Source of the DNA: Antarcticirhabdus aurantiaca
Lineage (GTDB): Bacteria > Pseudomonadota > Alphaproteobacteria > Rhizobiales > Rhizobiaceae
DNA: 64,000 nt
NCBI RefSeq assembly: GCF_009765365.1
Contig: NZ_VTOM01000025.1
Coordinates: 35,917 to 99,916, forward strand
Direction: 5' to 3'
Under the pieces are notes generated by a model, which was not told the DNA's origin, did no database searches, and saw nothing but the letters and a program-made list of their open reading frames with translations. A program made the translations under genes and the position numbers. Below, piece by piece: positions 8,503 through 17,949 of this stretch. Numbering within the stretch: position 1 is the first letter of the stretch; every line of letters starts with the position of its first letter.

Positions 8503-11148
8503 TCAGATCGGCGTGACGAAGCCGTCGAGGACGCGCTTCTGGCCGGCCTTGTCGAAGTCGACGGTGAGCTTGTTGCCTTCGACGGAGGCGACGGTGCCGG
8601 GGCCGAACTTCTGGTGGAAGACGCGAGTGCCGACGGCGTAGCGGCTTTCCTCCGGGGGAACGACGGATTTCGCGATGAGCTCGCCTGCGATCTCGCGCGG
8701 GCCGCCTTGTCTCGCCGAGGAGTAGAGGCCGGCGCCGCGGCTGGGGGGCTGGTTGGAGCCGCGGGCGGCCTGGCGGCCGAGGGCCGGGCCGCGGTCGGGC
8801 GTCATGCGGCCGGCGAAGCCCGAATTCTCGGACGACGAGAAGTCGCCGAGGCCGGCGGCCTGCGCGTAGCGGTCGGCCTTGGCCTTCACGCCGTCCTCCT
8901 CGTAGGAAATCTCGCGGGTGCGCCCGCCGCCCCAGCCGTCGCCGTAGGAGCCGCCCGATGCGGCGGCCGCGGCCCGGCGGGCGCCGGGCGTGCGATAGCC
9001 GCCGCTCGCGAAGGACGCGCCGCCGTCCCAGCGCGAGGCGCCGTAGCCGCCATATCCGCCGTAGGAGGTGTTGGCCTCCATGACCTCGACATGGGCCTCG
9101 GGCAGCTCGTCGAGGAAGCGCGAGGGGATCGTGGATTGCCAGAGGCCGTGGATGCGACGGTTCGAGACGAACCAGATCTTCACCCGCTTCTTGCCGCGGG
9201 TGATGCCGACATAGGCCAGGCGCCGCTCTTCCTCGAGGCCCGAGCGGCCGCCCTCGTCGAGGGCGCGCTGGTGGGGAAAGAGGCCTTCCTCCCAGCCGGG
9301 CAGGAAGACGGTCTCGAACTCCAGGCCCTTGGCGGAGTGGAGCGTCATCAGCGAGACGGCGTCGGACTCGGCGTTCTGCTCCGTGTCCATGACCAGCGCG
9401 ACGTGCTCCAGGAAGCCGGGGAGGGACTCGTACTCCTCCATGGAGCGCACGAGTTCTTTCAGGTTCTCCAGGCGTCCGGGAGCCTCGGCGGAGCGGTCGT
9501 TCTGCCACATCTCGGTATAGCCGGACTCCTCCAGGATCATCTCGGCGAGATCCGTGTGGCGGGTGGTGGGAAGAAGCTCGGACCAGCGGCGCAGGTTGAA
9601 GACGAGCGAGCGCAAAGCGTTCCTCGGCTTGGGCTTCAGCTCCTCCGTCTCGACCATTTCGAGGGCGGCGGCGATCATCGGCGTGCCGTTGCCGCGCGCG
9701 TGGTCGTGGATCTGGCGCACGGTCGCGTCGCCGAGGCCGCGCTTCGGCACGTTGACGATGCGCTCGAAGGCGAGGTCGTCGGCGGGCTGGCAGACGCAGC
9801 GCAGATACGCCATCGCGTCACGGATTTCCTGCCGCTCGTAGAAGCGCGGGCCGCCGACGACGCGGTAGTTGAGGCCGAGGGTCACGAAGCGGTCCTCGAA
9901 CTCGCGCATCTGGAAGGAAGCGCGCACGAGGATCGCCATGTCGTTGAGCTTGTGGCCGCGCCGCTGGAGCTGCTCGATCTCCTCGCCGACGGCGCGCGCC
10001 TCCTCCTCCGAATCCCAGCCGGCGTTCACGGCCACGCGCTCGTCCTCGGGCGAGGAGGTGTCGGTGAACAGCGTCTTGCCGAGGCGGTCCTCATTGTGGG
10101 CGATGAGGTGGGCGGCAGCGCCCAGGATGTGGGCGGTGGAGCGGTAGTTGCGCTCCAGGCGGATCACGGTGGCGCCGGGAAAATCCTTTTCGAAGCGCAG
10201 GATGTTGTCGACCTCCGCGCCGCGCCAGCCATAGATCGACTGGTCGTCGTCGCCGACGCAGCAGACGTTGGGCGGGGGTGACGGGGCATCCCCCGTCTTC
10301 GGCCGCTGGGCGAGGAGGCGCAGCCAGAGGTACTGGGCGACGTTGGTGTCCTGATACTCGTCGACGAGGATGTAGCGGAAGCGACGGTGGTAGTCGGCGA
10401 GGACGTCCGAGTTCTCGCGGAAGATGCGGATCGGGTGGAGGAGGAGGTCGCCGAAGTCGGCGGCGTTGAGCTGCAGGAGGCGGTCCTGGTAGGCGCGGAA
10501 GAGCTCGCGGCCCTTGCCGTTGCCGAAGGCGCGCGCGTCGCCTTCGGGGATCGTGTCGGGCGTCAGCCCCTTGTTCTTCCAGCCGTCCATCATCTGGGCG
10601 AAGGTTCGGGCCGGCCAGCGCTTGTCGTCGAGGTTCTCGGCCTGGATCAGCTGCTTGACGAGGCGGAGCTGGTCGTCGGTGTCGAGGATGGTGAAGTTGG
10701 ACTTCAGGCCCACCAGCTCGGCGTGGCGGCGCAGGATCTTCACGCCGATGGAGTGGAAGGTGCCGAGCCAGGGCATGCCCTCGACCTGCTCGCCGACGAG
10801 GAGGCCGATGCGCTGGCGCATCTCGCGCGCCGCCTTGTTGGTGAAGGTGACGGCGAGGATCTGGGAGGGAAAGGCGAGGCCGAGCGAGAGGATGTGGGCG
10901 ATGCGGGTGGTGAGCACCCGCGTCTTGCCGGTGCCGGCGCCCGCGAGGACGAGAACCGGGCCTTCGGTCGTTTCGACGGCGGCCCTCTGCTCGGCATTGA
11001 GACCGGCGAGGTAGTGCGGCCCGCCCTGCGCCACCGGGCCGCCGCGGGCGGCCATGGCGCGCGCGGCGATGCCGAGACCGCCGGGGCGCGGCGCGGGGGC
11101 GCCCTCGGTGGGGGCGCGGGAAGGGTTCGACTCGGGATCCGTCATCAT
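8503..11148 (-). CDS. uvrD: ATP-dependent DNA helicase UvrD/PcrA
   Basis: This superfamily 1A 3'-5' helicase acts in nucleotide-excision and mismatch repair. The 881-residue protein has Walker A AGAGTGKT, the DEYQDTN Walker B box, the GDDDQSIYGWRGA motif III, RLERNYRS motif IV, LMTLHSAKGLEF motif V and YVGITR motif VI. A Gly/Ala/Arg-rich linker of about 120 residues precedes the C-terminal Tudor-like domain (VGTRVFHQKFGPGTVASV), which contacts RNA polymerase in PcrA. Two adjacent ATGs (11148 and 11145) are possible starts. Divergent from the flavoprotein gene across about 100 bases. Confidence 0.96.
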   Translation of the reverse strand: MMTDPESNPSRAPTEGAPAPRPGGLGIAARAMAARGGPVAQGGPHYLAGLNAEQRAAVETTEGPVLVLAGAGTGKTRVLTTRIAHILSLGLAFPSQILAVTFTNKAAREMRQRIGLLVGEQVEGMPWLGTFHSIGVKILRRHAELVGLKSNFTILDTDDQLRLVKQLIQAENLDDKRWPARTFAQMMDGWKNKGLTPDTIPEGDARAFGNGKGRELFRAYQDRLLQLNAADFGDLLLHPIRIFRENSDVLADYHRRFRYILVDEYQDTNVAQYLWLRLLAQRPKTGDAPSPPPNVCCVGDDDQSIYGWRGAEVDNILRFEKDFPGATVIRLERNYRSTAHILGAAAHLIAHNEDRLGKTLFTDTSSPEDERVAVNAGWDSEEEARAVGEEIEQLQRRGHKLNDMAILVRASFQMREFEDRFVTLGLNYRVVGGPRFYERQEIRDAMAYLRCVCQPADDLAFERIVNVPKRGLGDATVRQIHDHARGNGTPMIAAALEMVETEELKPKPRNALRSLVFNLRRWSELLPTTRHTDLAEMILEESGYTEMWQNDRSAEAPGRLENLKELVRSMEEYESLPGFLEHVALVMDTEQNAESDAVSLMTLHSAKGLEFETVFLPGWEEGLFPHQRALDEGGRSGLEEERRLAYVGITRGKKRVKIWFVSNRRIHGLWQSTIPSRFLDELPEAHVEVMEANTSYGGYGGYGASRWDGGASFASGGYRTPGARRAAAAASGGSYGDGWGGGRTREISYEEDGVKAKADRYAQAAGLGDFSSSENSGFAGRMTPDRGPALGRQAARGSNQPPSRGAGLYSSARQGGPREIAGELIAKSVVPPEESRYAVGTRVFHQKFGPGTVASVEGNKLTVDFDKAGQKRVLDGFVTPI

Positions 11149-11250
11149 CCCTATCTAATCGATCCTCCGGGGAACACTAGTGGAACATGGCCTTGGCTGG
11201 AGGCCGGCGCTTCGTCATAAGGAAGGCGAACTGTAGGAAGGAAACAGGGC

Positions 11251-12657
11251 ATGGCGCTGGCGGACGCGATCAGGGGAACGAGCGAGAGGCGCGCGGGCGC
11301 GGCGGTTCTGGCGGCCTTGCGCGAGCGGTTCGGCGAGCGGCTCGCCACGGGCGAGGACGTGCGGCGGGCGCACGGGCACACCACCACCTACCTTCCCAAC
11401 CAGATGCCGGACGCCGTGGTCTTCGCGGAGACCGAGGCGGACGTGCAGACGCTGGTGCGGCTCTGCGCCGCGCACGACGTGCCCATCGTGCCCTTCGGCA
11501 CGGGCTCCTCGCTGGAGGGGCAGGTGAACGCGCCGGAGGGCGGCGTCTCGCTCGATCTCAGCCGCATGGACCGGGTGCTCGCGGTGCATCCGGAGGACCT
11601 CGACTGCGTGGTGGAGCCGGGGGTGACGCGCGAGGCGCTGAACGCGCACCTGCGCGACACTGGCCTGTTCTTTCCGATCGATCCCGGCGCCAATGCCAGC
11701 CTCGGCGGCATGGCGGCGACGCGGGCGAGCGGCACCAATGCCGTTCGCTACGGCACGATGCGCGACAACGTGATCGGGCTGACGGCTGTCATGGCCGACG
11801 GGAGCCTCGTGCGCACGGCGCGGCGGGCGAAGAAGACCAGTGCCGGCTACGACCTCACGCGGCTGCTGGTGGGGGCCGAGGGCACCCTCGGCATCATCAC
11901 GAGCCTGAACCTCAAGCTCTACGGCATTCCCGAAACGGTGCTGTCGGGCGTCTGCGCCTTCGAAACGGTGAAGGGCGCCTGCGACGCCGTGATCCAGACC
12001 GTGCAGGCGGGCATCCCCGTCGCGCGCATCGAGCTCCTCGATCCGCTGGCGATCCGCGCGGCGAACATGCACTCGGCGCTGGGATTGCCGGAGGCGCCGC
12101 ACCTCTTCGTCGAGCTGCACGGCTCGGCCGGCTCGGTCGCCGAGCAGGCGGAGTTCTTCGCCGCCATCACGGCCGAGAACGGCGGCGGCGCCTTCGAGGG
12201 CTCGACGCTGACGGAGGAGCGGGCGCGGCTGTGGAAGGCGCGCCACAGCTTCTACTGGGCCGGCATGCTGCTGCGTCCGGGCGCGCGGGCGGTGGCGACG
12301 GACGTCTGCGTTCCCGTCTCCCGCTTGTCGGACTGCATCGCAGACACGCTCGACGACATCGGCCGCTGCGGCATGATCGCGCCGATCGTCGGCCATGTCG
12401 GCGACGGCAACTTCCACGTCCAGATGATGGTCGACGTCGAATCGCCGGCGGAGATCGAGATGGCCGAGGCCTTCATCGCGCGGCTGAACGGGCGGGCGCT
12501 CGCAATGGACGGCACCTGCACCGGCGAGCACGGCATCGGCCAGGGCAAGCGCTCCTTCCTCCAGGCCGAGCTCGGCGAGGCCGTGTCCGTGATGCGGACG
12601 ATCAAGACGGCGTTCGATCCGCAGAACATCCTCAATCCCGGCAAGATCCTGCCGTGA
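11251..12657 (+). CDS. FAD-linked oxidase, D-lactate dehydrogenase type
   Basis: This 468-residue flavoprotein of the GlcD/DLD family oxidises a D-2-hydroxy acid, probably D-lactate, and passes electrons to cytochrome c or quinone. An FAD-binding type 4 domain (PCMH) includes PFGTGSSLEGQV, GANASLGGMAATRASGTNAV and LLVGAEGTLGIIT. A C-terminal FAD-oxidase domain ends with HVGDGNFH, where the histidines bind metal, and CTGEHGIGQGK. No signal peptide is visible. The GlcE/GlcF partners of glycolate oxidase are absent, which favours a single-subunit D-lactate dehydrogenase. AAGGAA precedes the ATG. Confidence 0.87.
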   Translation: MALADAIRGTSERRAGAAVLAALRERFGERLATGEDVRRAHGHTTTYLPNQMPDAVVFAETEADVQTLVRLCAAHDVPIVPFGTGSSLEGQVNAPEGGVSLDLSRMDRVLAVHPEDLDCVVEPGVTREALNAHLRDTGLFFPIDPGANASLGGMAATRASGTNAVRYGTMRDNVIGLTAVMADGSLVRTARRAKKTSAGYDLTRLLVGAEGTLGIITSLNLKLYGIPETVLSGVCAFETVKGACDAVIQTVQAGIPVARIELLDPLAIRAANMHSALGLPEAPHLFVELHGSAGSVAEQAEFFAAITAENGGGAFEGSTLTEERARLWKARHSFYWAGMLLRPGARAVATDVCVPVSRLSDCIADTLDDIGRCGMIAPIVGHVGDGNFHVQMMVDVESPAEIEMAEAFIARLNGRALAMDGTCTGEHGIGQGKRSFLQAELGEAVSVMRTIKTAFDPQNILNPGKILP

Positions 12658-12738
12658 CGCGCCGATCCGCCATAGGCATGTCGGCATCCAGAGGTTAGCC
12701 TCGGCGCGGAAAGACTCAGGGGCAGGGAGCCAAGGCAA

Positions 12739-15700
12739 CTGGCAAAGGCATTCGTCGCGCTCGGCGGGCTTCTTGTTCTGGCGCTCCTCGCCCTGCTCGT
12801 CGTGCCCCCCTTCATCGACTGGAACGCCCAGCGCGCCGCCTTCGAGGCGGAGGCGAGCCGGATCGTCGGCCGGCCCGTCGCGATCGGCGGACCCATCGCG
12901 GCGCGCTTCCTGCCCTATCCGACCCTGGAACTCGCCGACGTCTCGGTGCTCGGGCCGGACGGCCGGGTGCTGGCGACGATCGACCGCTTCGCCATGGACG
13001 TCGAGGTGGCCCCGCTCGCTGGCGGCGAGGTCCGCGCCTTCTCGGTGCGGCTCGACCGGCCGGTGCTGTTGCTGCCGCTCGGCGGCGACGGAACCGTCAC
13101 GCTCCCCGTCTCGGAGCCGGTGCTGCCGCAGCGTGTCGGCGCGGTGACGCTGGAAGCGGTGACGGTCAGTGACGGTCGCGTGGTGATCGAGGATCCCGCG
13201 CGCGGGGCGATCACGCTCGCGGGCATCGAGGGGACGTTCGCGGCTGCCTCCGGCACCGGGACCTTTTCGGGCGAGGGCTCGCTCGACGGCGCGGGCGAAC
13301 GGGCCCGCTTCGATCTGCGGGGGCAGGTCAACGAGGCGAAGAACGGCGCCTCGGTGCAGCTCGCCTTCGATGCGCCGAGCCTCGACGCGCGGCTCGGCTT
13401 CGACGGCAGCCTGCGGCTCGAGGCCGGGGTGCCGCGCCTCGCGGGAACCGCGGACCTGCGCCGTCCGATGCCGGCGGCGCAGCCGGAGGTCGCCCGAGCG
13501 CCGGCCGACGAGCGCTCCCTCTGGCAGCGCATGGTCGACCGCATCCTGTGGCGCGACGAGCCGGAAGCTGCGCCGGTCGCCGCGCCGGAGCCCCGGACCG
13601 AGGAGGGGCCGAGCCTTCGCGCCGCCGGCCGTCTCGACGCCACGCCGGCCTCGGCCGTCGTGACGGACCTGCGGATCGAGGCGGGGGGCGCCGAGCGCCC
13701 CTACGTCCTCGCCGGCGGCGGCTCCTTGAACGTGCGCGCCGTGCCGAGCTTCTCGCTGACGCTTCAGGGCGAGCCGCTGATCCTGGAGGCGGAGGGCGCA
13801 TCGGCGCCGGGAGCGCCGGACGCGCCGGTGGACCCGCCCTCCTTCGCCGGGCGCATGGCGGTGCTGCGCTCGATCCTCGAAACCGTGCCGCAGCCGACGA
13901 TTCCGGGGCAGGTGGCGCTGTCGCTGCCGGTCGTCTCCGCCGGAGAGCAGGCGATCCGCAACGTCACCCTGGACGCGGCGCCCGTGGCGGGCGGTTGGGC
14001 GATCACCAACCTGTCCGCCGAACTGCCGGGCCGCACGGTGCTCGAAGCCGAGGGCGCGGTGAGCGTCGAGGAGGGCTTCTCCTTCGACGGCCACGTGCTT
14101 CTCGCCTCGCGCCAGCCGACCGGCTTCGCCGACTGGATCGCGGGGGAGGTCGATCCGGCGATCCGCCGCCTGCCCGTCGCGGGCTTCGACGCGCGGGTCC
14201 ATCTCGACGAGCGCAGCCAGCGCTTCGACGACCTGGAGCTGAACATCGGCGGCGACACGGTTCGCGGGCGGCTGGAGCGGGCGAGCGGCGCGGCGGGAGC
14301 GCTCGTCGCCGCCGAGATCGCCGGCGGACGGGTCGACGCCGACGCGCTGCTGGCGCTCTCGGCCCTGTTCGAGGGCGAGAAGGCCGGGCTCGAGCGGCTC
14401 GACCGCGTCGATCTCGACCTCGCTGCTGGGCCGGTGACGCTGCGCGGCGTGACTGCGGGGCGCATCGACGGACGCCTGCGCTACGACGGCAAGCGGCTCG
14501 ACCTGTCGAGCCTCGCCATCGCCGACCTTGCCGGGGCCGACCTCCGGCTCAACGGCTCCGTCGACGATCCAGGGCCGGAGGCTGCGGGCTCGATCGAGCT
14601 GTCGCTGAAGGCGGAACGGCCGGCGGGCTTCCTCGCGCTGCTCCGCGAGCGGCTGCCGGCGTCGCCGCTCGTGGAGGCCCTCGACCGGCGGGCGGGACAG
14701 CTCGGACCGCTGGACGTCGCGGGCTCGCTCAGCACCGCCCGCGACGCCGACGGCGCCTCGCCCTCGCTGGTGGTGCGGCTCGATGGCTCCGCCGGCGGCT
14801 CGCGTTTCGACCTGTCGGCAGCGCTGGAGAAGGGGCTGCAGGCGCGGCTGACGGGCGGCCGCTTCGGCGCCGAGTTGACCGTGGACAACGACTCGCCCGC
14901 CGTGCTGCTCCGCCAGATCGGCATCGAGGCGATCGACGCGGGCGCGCCGGGGCCGCTGGAGCTTGAGCTTTCGCTCTCCGCTTCGGCGGACGGGCCGGTT
15001 CTGGCGAGCGGCAGCCTGCGCGCGCCGGACAACGAGCTCTCGGCCGACGGCGAGCTGACGCTGTCGCCGAGCGGCATCGCGGGCGGCGAGCTCGGGCTGA
15101 CGCTCGGCAGCAACGACCTCGGTCCCTGGCTGCGCACCGGCGCGGTGGCCCTGGCCCCGCCCGTGTCGCTGCTGCCGGCGGATCTCGCGGGAACGGCGAG
15201 CTGGACGGACGCGGGCTGGCGCCTCGCCGACGTCGAGGGGACGCTTGCCGGCACGGCCCTGTCGGGCGAGCTGCACCGCGAGGGCGGCGGGGACGCTCTG
15301 CTCGGCGGCCGCCTCACCGTGTCCGACCTGTCGCTGCCCTGGGCCTCCTGGCTCGTCTACGGCAGTGAGCCGCGGACGGTCGACGGGAGCGGCGGCTTCT
15401 GGTCGGAAGCGCCCTTTCCGGCCGGAGCGCCTTCGGCACTCGCCGGGCTCGGCCGCTTCTCGGTGGACTTCCAAGTGGCGCGGCTCGCGCTCGATCCGGC
15501 CGCGGTGGTGGAGGAGGTGAACGGGCGTCTCGACGGAGGGGACGGCTCGCTCGGGCTCGTCGGAGCGCGCGGACGCTTCGCCGGCGGAACTCTGGCGGGC
15601 GACGTCGAGATGCGCCGCGCGGCGGGGCTCGGCGGTTTGACGCTGACGGTGGAAGGGCAGGGGCTGCGCGCGACGGCGCTCGGTCTCGGCGAAAGGCTCG

Positions 15701-16851
15701 GGCCCGACGCGGTGCTTGGTGGCACCCTCGGCATCGAGGCGAGCGGCAGTTCGATCTCCGCTCTCGTGCGCGGGGCGACGGGTGCCGGGCGGATCGACCT
15801 TTCGGGCGCCCGGCTCGCAGGCGTGCCGGCCGGCGGGCTCCGGCCGATCCTGGAAGCGGCCGACACGGAGGGCTTCCGGCTCGACGAGGCGGCGGTCGCG
15901 GACTTCGTCAGCAGTCAGGCCGGTCCGGGCTTCCCGCTCGGCGCGGTCAGCAGCCAAGTCTCCGTCGACGGTGGTGTCCTGCGCCTGTCGCCGCTGACGA
16001 TCGCGGGGCCGGGCGCGATGCTCGGGGTCGACGGGCGCCTCGGCCTCGCCGACCTGTCGCTCGGCGCGAGCGCTCGCCTCGCCTTCGAAGCAGGGCTCGA
16101 CGCCATCGAGGGAGCGAGCCCGGAGATCTCCTACGCGGTGGGAGGCACGCTGGCCGAGCCGATGGTTTCGGCCGATCTGCAGTCGCTCACCAACTACCTG
16201 TCGGTGCGCGCCCTGCAGCGCGAGGAGGCGGAGGTCGCCGCCCTCGTCGAGCGGGCGCGGGAGAGCGCGCGGCTGCGGCGGGAGGTGCGCCTCTTCCGCT
16301 GGCGCGTGGCCGAGGCCGAGCGGGCGGAGGCGGAGCGACGCAGCGCTGCCGCGGCGGCGCAGCAGCGCCGGATCGACGCGGTTCGCGCCGACACCGAGGC
16401 GCGCGTGCGGGCGCAGCGGGAATACGACGAGTCCCGCCGTGCCGTGCCCGCGGCCCCGGCCGCGGCCGTCGAGGCCGCGCCGGCGGAAGCCCCGCCGCCC
16501 GCCGCGAGCGAGGAGGCGGCGCTGCCGCCGCAGGCCGCGCCGGTTCCGGAGCCCGCGCCGTTGCCGCTGTCTCCACAAGCCGAGCCGGCTGAGGCGGCGG
16601 TTCCGGCCATCGGAAACGTTCCGACGCCGGACGAGCGGCCGCAGCCGCCGGCCGCGGCATCGCGGCCATCGACTTCGCCGCCTGCGACGCGGCGCCGGAC
16701 GGCGCCGGCCGCTCCGGCGCGCACGCCCGCGCCCGCCGCGCCGCCGGCTCTCGATTTCGACGCTGCGGCCCCGCGCGCGCCAGCGATCCCGCCCGCGGCG
16801 CCGAGCGATTTTCCGTCCCTGCCGGGAGTCGAGAACCCGTTGGATTTTTGA
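12739..16851 (+). CDS. Giant AsmA family protein, probable CTG start
   Basis: AsmA proteins are inner-membrane-anchored periplasmic beta-rich proteins linked to lipid transport and outer-membrane biogenesis. From CTG at 12739 the protein has 1370 residues: an N-terminal transmembrane helix (AKAFVALGGLLVLALLALLV), the AsmA signature PPFIDWNAQRAAFEAEASRI, long beta-rich repeats, a C-terminal AsmA-like region, and an Arg/Glu coiled coil with a Pro/Ala tail. The open frame runs upstream to a stop at 12673 without any ATG, GTG or TTG before GTG at 12802, and starting at 12802 would remove the membrane helix. GGGAG lies 9 bases before the CTG. The last stop is 4 bases from the convergent ribbon-helix-helix gene. 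Confidence 0.85.
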   Translation: MAKAFVALGGLLVLALLALLVVPPFIDWNAQRAAFEAEASRIVGRPVAIGGPIAARFLPYPTLELADVSVLGPDGRVLATIDRFAMDVEVAPLAGGEVRAFSVRLDRPVLLLPLGGDGTVTLPVSEPVLPQRVGAVTLEAVTVSDGRVVIEDPARGAITLAGIEGTFAAASGTGTFSGEGSLDGAGERARFDLRGQVNEAKNGASVQLAFDAPSLDARLGFDGSLRLEAGVPRLAGTADLRRPMPAAQPEVARAPADERSLWQRMVDRILWRDEPEAAPVAAPEPRTEEGPSLRAAGRLDATPASAVVTDLRIEAGGAERPYVLAGGGSLNVRAVPSFSLTLQGEPLILEAEGASAPGAPDAPVDPPSFAGRMAVLRSILETVPQPTIPGQVALSLPVVSAGEQAIRNVTLDAAPVAGGWAITNLSAELPGRTVLEAEGAVSVEEGFSFDGHVLLASRQPTGFADWIAGEVDPAIRRLPVAGFDARVHLDERSQRFDDLELNIGGDTVRGRLERASGAAGALVAAEIAGGRVDADALLALSALFEGEKAGLERLDRVDLDLAAGPVTLRGVTAGRIDGRLRYDGKRLDLSSLAIADLAGADLRLNGSVDDPGPEAAGSIELSLKAERPAGFLALLRERLPASPLVEALDRRAGQLGPLDVAGSLSTARDADGASPSLVVRLDGSAGGSRFDLSAALEKGLQARLTGGRFGAELTVDNDSPAVLLRQIGIEAIDAGAPGPLELELSLSASADGPVLASGSLRAPDNELSADGELTLSPSGIAGGELGLTLGSNDLGPWLRTGAVALAPPVSLLPADLAGTASWTDAGWRLADVEGTLAGTALSGELHREGGGDALLGGRLTVSDLSLPWASWLVYGSEPRTVDGSGGFWSEAPFPAGAPSALAGLGRFSVDFQVARLALDPAAVVEEVNGRLDGGDGSLGLVGARGRFAGGTLAGDVEMRRAAGLGGLTLTVEGQGLRATALGLGERLGPDAVLGGTLGIEASGSSISALVRGATGAGRIDLSGARLAGVPAGGLRPILEAADTEGFRLDEAAVADFVSSQAGPGFPLGAVSSQVSVDGGVLRLSPLTIAGPGAMLGVDGRLGLADLSLGASARLAFEAGLDAIEGASPEISYAVGGTLAEPMVSADLQSLTNYLSVRALQREEAEVAALVERARESARLRREVRLFRWRVAEAERAEAERRSAAAAAQQRRIDAVRADTEARVRAQREYDESRRAVPAAPAAAVEAAPAEAPPPAASEEAALPPQAAPVPEPAPLPLSPQAEPAEAAVPAIGNVPTPDERPQPPAAASRPSTSPPATRRRTAPAAPARTPAPAAPPALDFDAAAPRAPAIPPAAPSDFPSLPGVENPLDF

Positions 16852-16855
16852 AGCG

Positions 16856-17104
16856 TCAGTCCTGATCGCTCGGAGCGGTCGCGCGAGCAACGTCGCGCTC
16901 GGCGATCAGCGTGTCGACGACGAAGAGGCGGATGGCGCTGGACAGGTTGGCCCCGGCGGGCCTGTGCTCGTCGACATGCGCGACGAGCTCGGCGAGCGAC
17001 AGCGAGCGCTCGCGGGCGATGCGGCTCAGCTCGGCGAAGAACCGGTCCTCGACGCTGAACGAGGTTCGGTGGCCGCGGATGGACACCGAGCGCTTGCCGC
17101 TCAA
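16856..17104 (-). CDS. Ribbon-helix-helix domain protein
   Basis: This 82-residue protein has an N-terminal beta strand (KRSVSIRGHRTSFSVED) followed by two helices (FFAELSRIARERSLSLAELVAHVDEHR), the layout of the Hyphomicrobiales RHH_4-type protein that commonly follows sspB and DUF4169. Proteins with this fold usually bind DNA as dimers; the target is unknown. It overlaps the DUF4169 gene by 4 bases (ATGA), so translation is likely coupled in one operon with sspB. Confidence 0.8.
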   Translation of the reverse strand: MSGKRSVSIRGHRTSFSVEDRFFAELSRIARERSLSLAELVAHVDEHRPAGANLSSAIRLFVVDTLIAERDVARATAPSDQD

Positions 17105-17301
17105 CGCTCCGTTGGTCCGTCGGTGTCCGGGGAAAGCCGATGCCCGTCGAGGTGCGCGGCGGCGCGCGCGTCCTCGCTCGCCAGACGCTTCTTCTCGGCC
17201 CCGCTCACGCCGTGGCGGGCGCGATTGGCTTCGGCCGCCCTCTCGTCGGCCGCGCGGGCGGCGCGCTTGCGCGCGATGCGCAGGTTGACGACCTCGCCCA
17301 T
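17101..17301 (-). CDS. DUF4169 family protein
   Basis: This 66-residue, highly charged protein begins MGEVVNLRIARKRAARAADE and continues with an Ala/Arg-rich helix and a NRARHGVSGAEK segment, both characteristic of DUF4169 in Hyphomicrobiales. The function is unknown. It lies between sspB (17 bases upstream) and the ribbon-helix-helix gene (4-base overlap), a gene order widely kept in the order. Confidence 0.8.
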   Translation of the reverse strand: MGEVVNLRIARKRAARAADERAAEANRARHGVSGAEKKRLASEDARAAAHLDGHRLSPDTDGPTER

Positions 17302-17318
17302 CGGCGGCAGCCCCGAAA

Positions 17319-17912
17319 TCAGGTCTTCTTGCGGAAGGCGTCGAGGGATACGACCTCGGCCTTCTTCTCGCCGGCCTTCTCGTCCTTGGCCTCTCCGGCC
17401 TCCGCCTTGTCCTTGGCGGCGGGCAGCTTGGCGGGCGGCGACTCGGACTTGGCCGCGGTCTTCGGCTGGAGCTTGGCGGGCGCCGGAGCGGGCGCGGCGA
17501 GCGCGGGAGCCGTCGGCGCCTTGGTCTCGGCCGAGGGAGCGGACGCGGTCTCGCCTTCCTTGACCTCGAATTCGAGCTCGAAGTTGACGGCCGGGTCGTA
17601 GAAGCCGCGGATCGCCGAGAAGGGGATCAGCAGGCGCTCGGGAATGTCGGAGAAGGAGAGGCCGACCTCGAAGGCGGTCTCGGTCACCTGAAGGTCCCAG
17701 TACTGGTGCTGGATGACGATCGTCATCAGCTCCGGATACTTTTCGCGAAGACGCGAGGACAGGCGCACGCCCGACGCCGTGGTGAGGAAGGTGATGAAGA
17801 AGTGGTGGTCGCCGGGGAGACCGGTCTTGGCGATCTCGGTCAGCACCTTGCGGATCACGCCGCGCAGGGCGTCCTGGGCAAGAACGTCGTAGCGAATGAG
17901 ATCCTGACCCAT
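17319..17912 (-). CDS. sspB: ClpXP adaptor SspB (alphaproteobacterial type)
   Basis: SspB binds ssrA-tagged proteins and tethers them to ClpX for degradation by ClpP. The 197-residue protein has the folded tag-binding domain first (DLIRYDVLAQDALRGVIRKV, then LPGDHHFFITFLTTASGVRL and IVIQHQYWDLQV), then a long Ala/Pro/Lys-rich flexible tail, and ends in VVSLDAFRKKT, the likely ClpX-docking peptide. The ATG at 17912 starts the recognisable domain; the longer open frame upstream runs into the tmRNA gene and is not coding. First gene of the sspB-DUF4169-RHH operon and directly downstream of ssrA. Confidence 0.93.
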   Translation of the reverse strand: MGQDLIRYDVLAQDALRGVIRKVLTEIAKTGLPGDHHFFITFLTTASGVRLSSRLREKYPELMTIVIQHQYWDLQVTETAFEVGLSFSDIPERLLIPFSAIRGFYDPAVNFELEFEVKEGETASAPSAETKAPTAPALAAPAPAPAKLQPKTAAKSESPPAKLPAAKDKAEAGEAKDEKAGEKKAEVVSLDAFRKKT

Positions 17913-17949
17913 TGCGTGCCCTAATACTCGTCTTGTCTGCCGCGCACCC

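Noticed and set aside
11215..16890. Very long minus-strand frame opposite the flavoprotein and AsmA genes
   Set aside because: Composition is that of antisense GC-rich sequence (Arg, His and Gln runs), and the plus strand encodes clearly recognised proteins.
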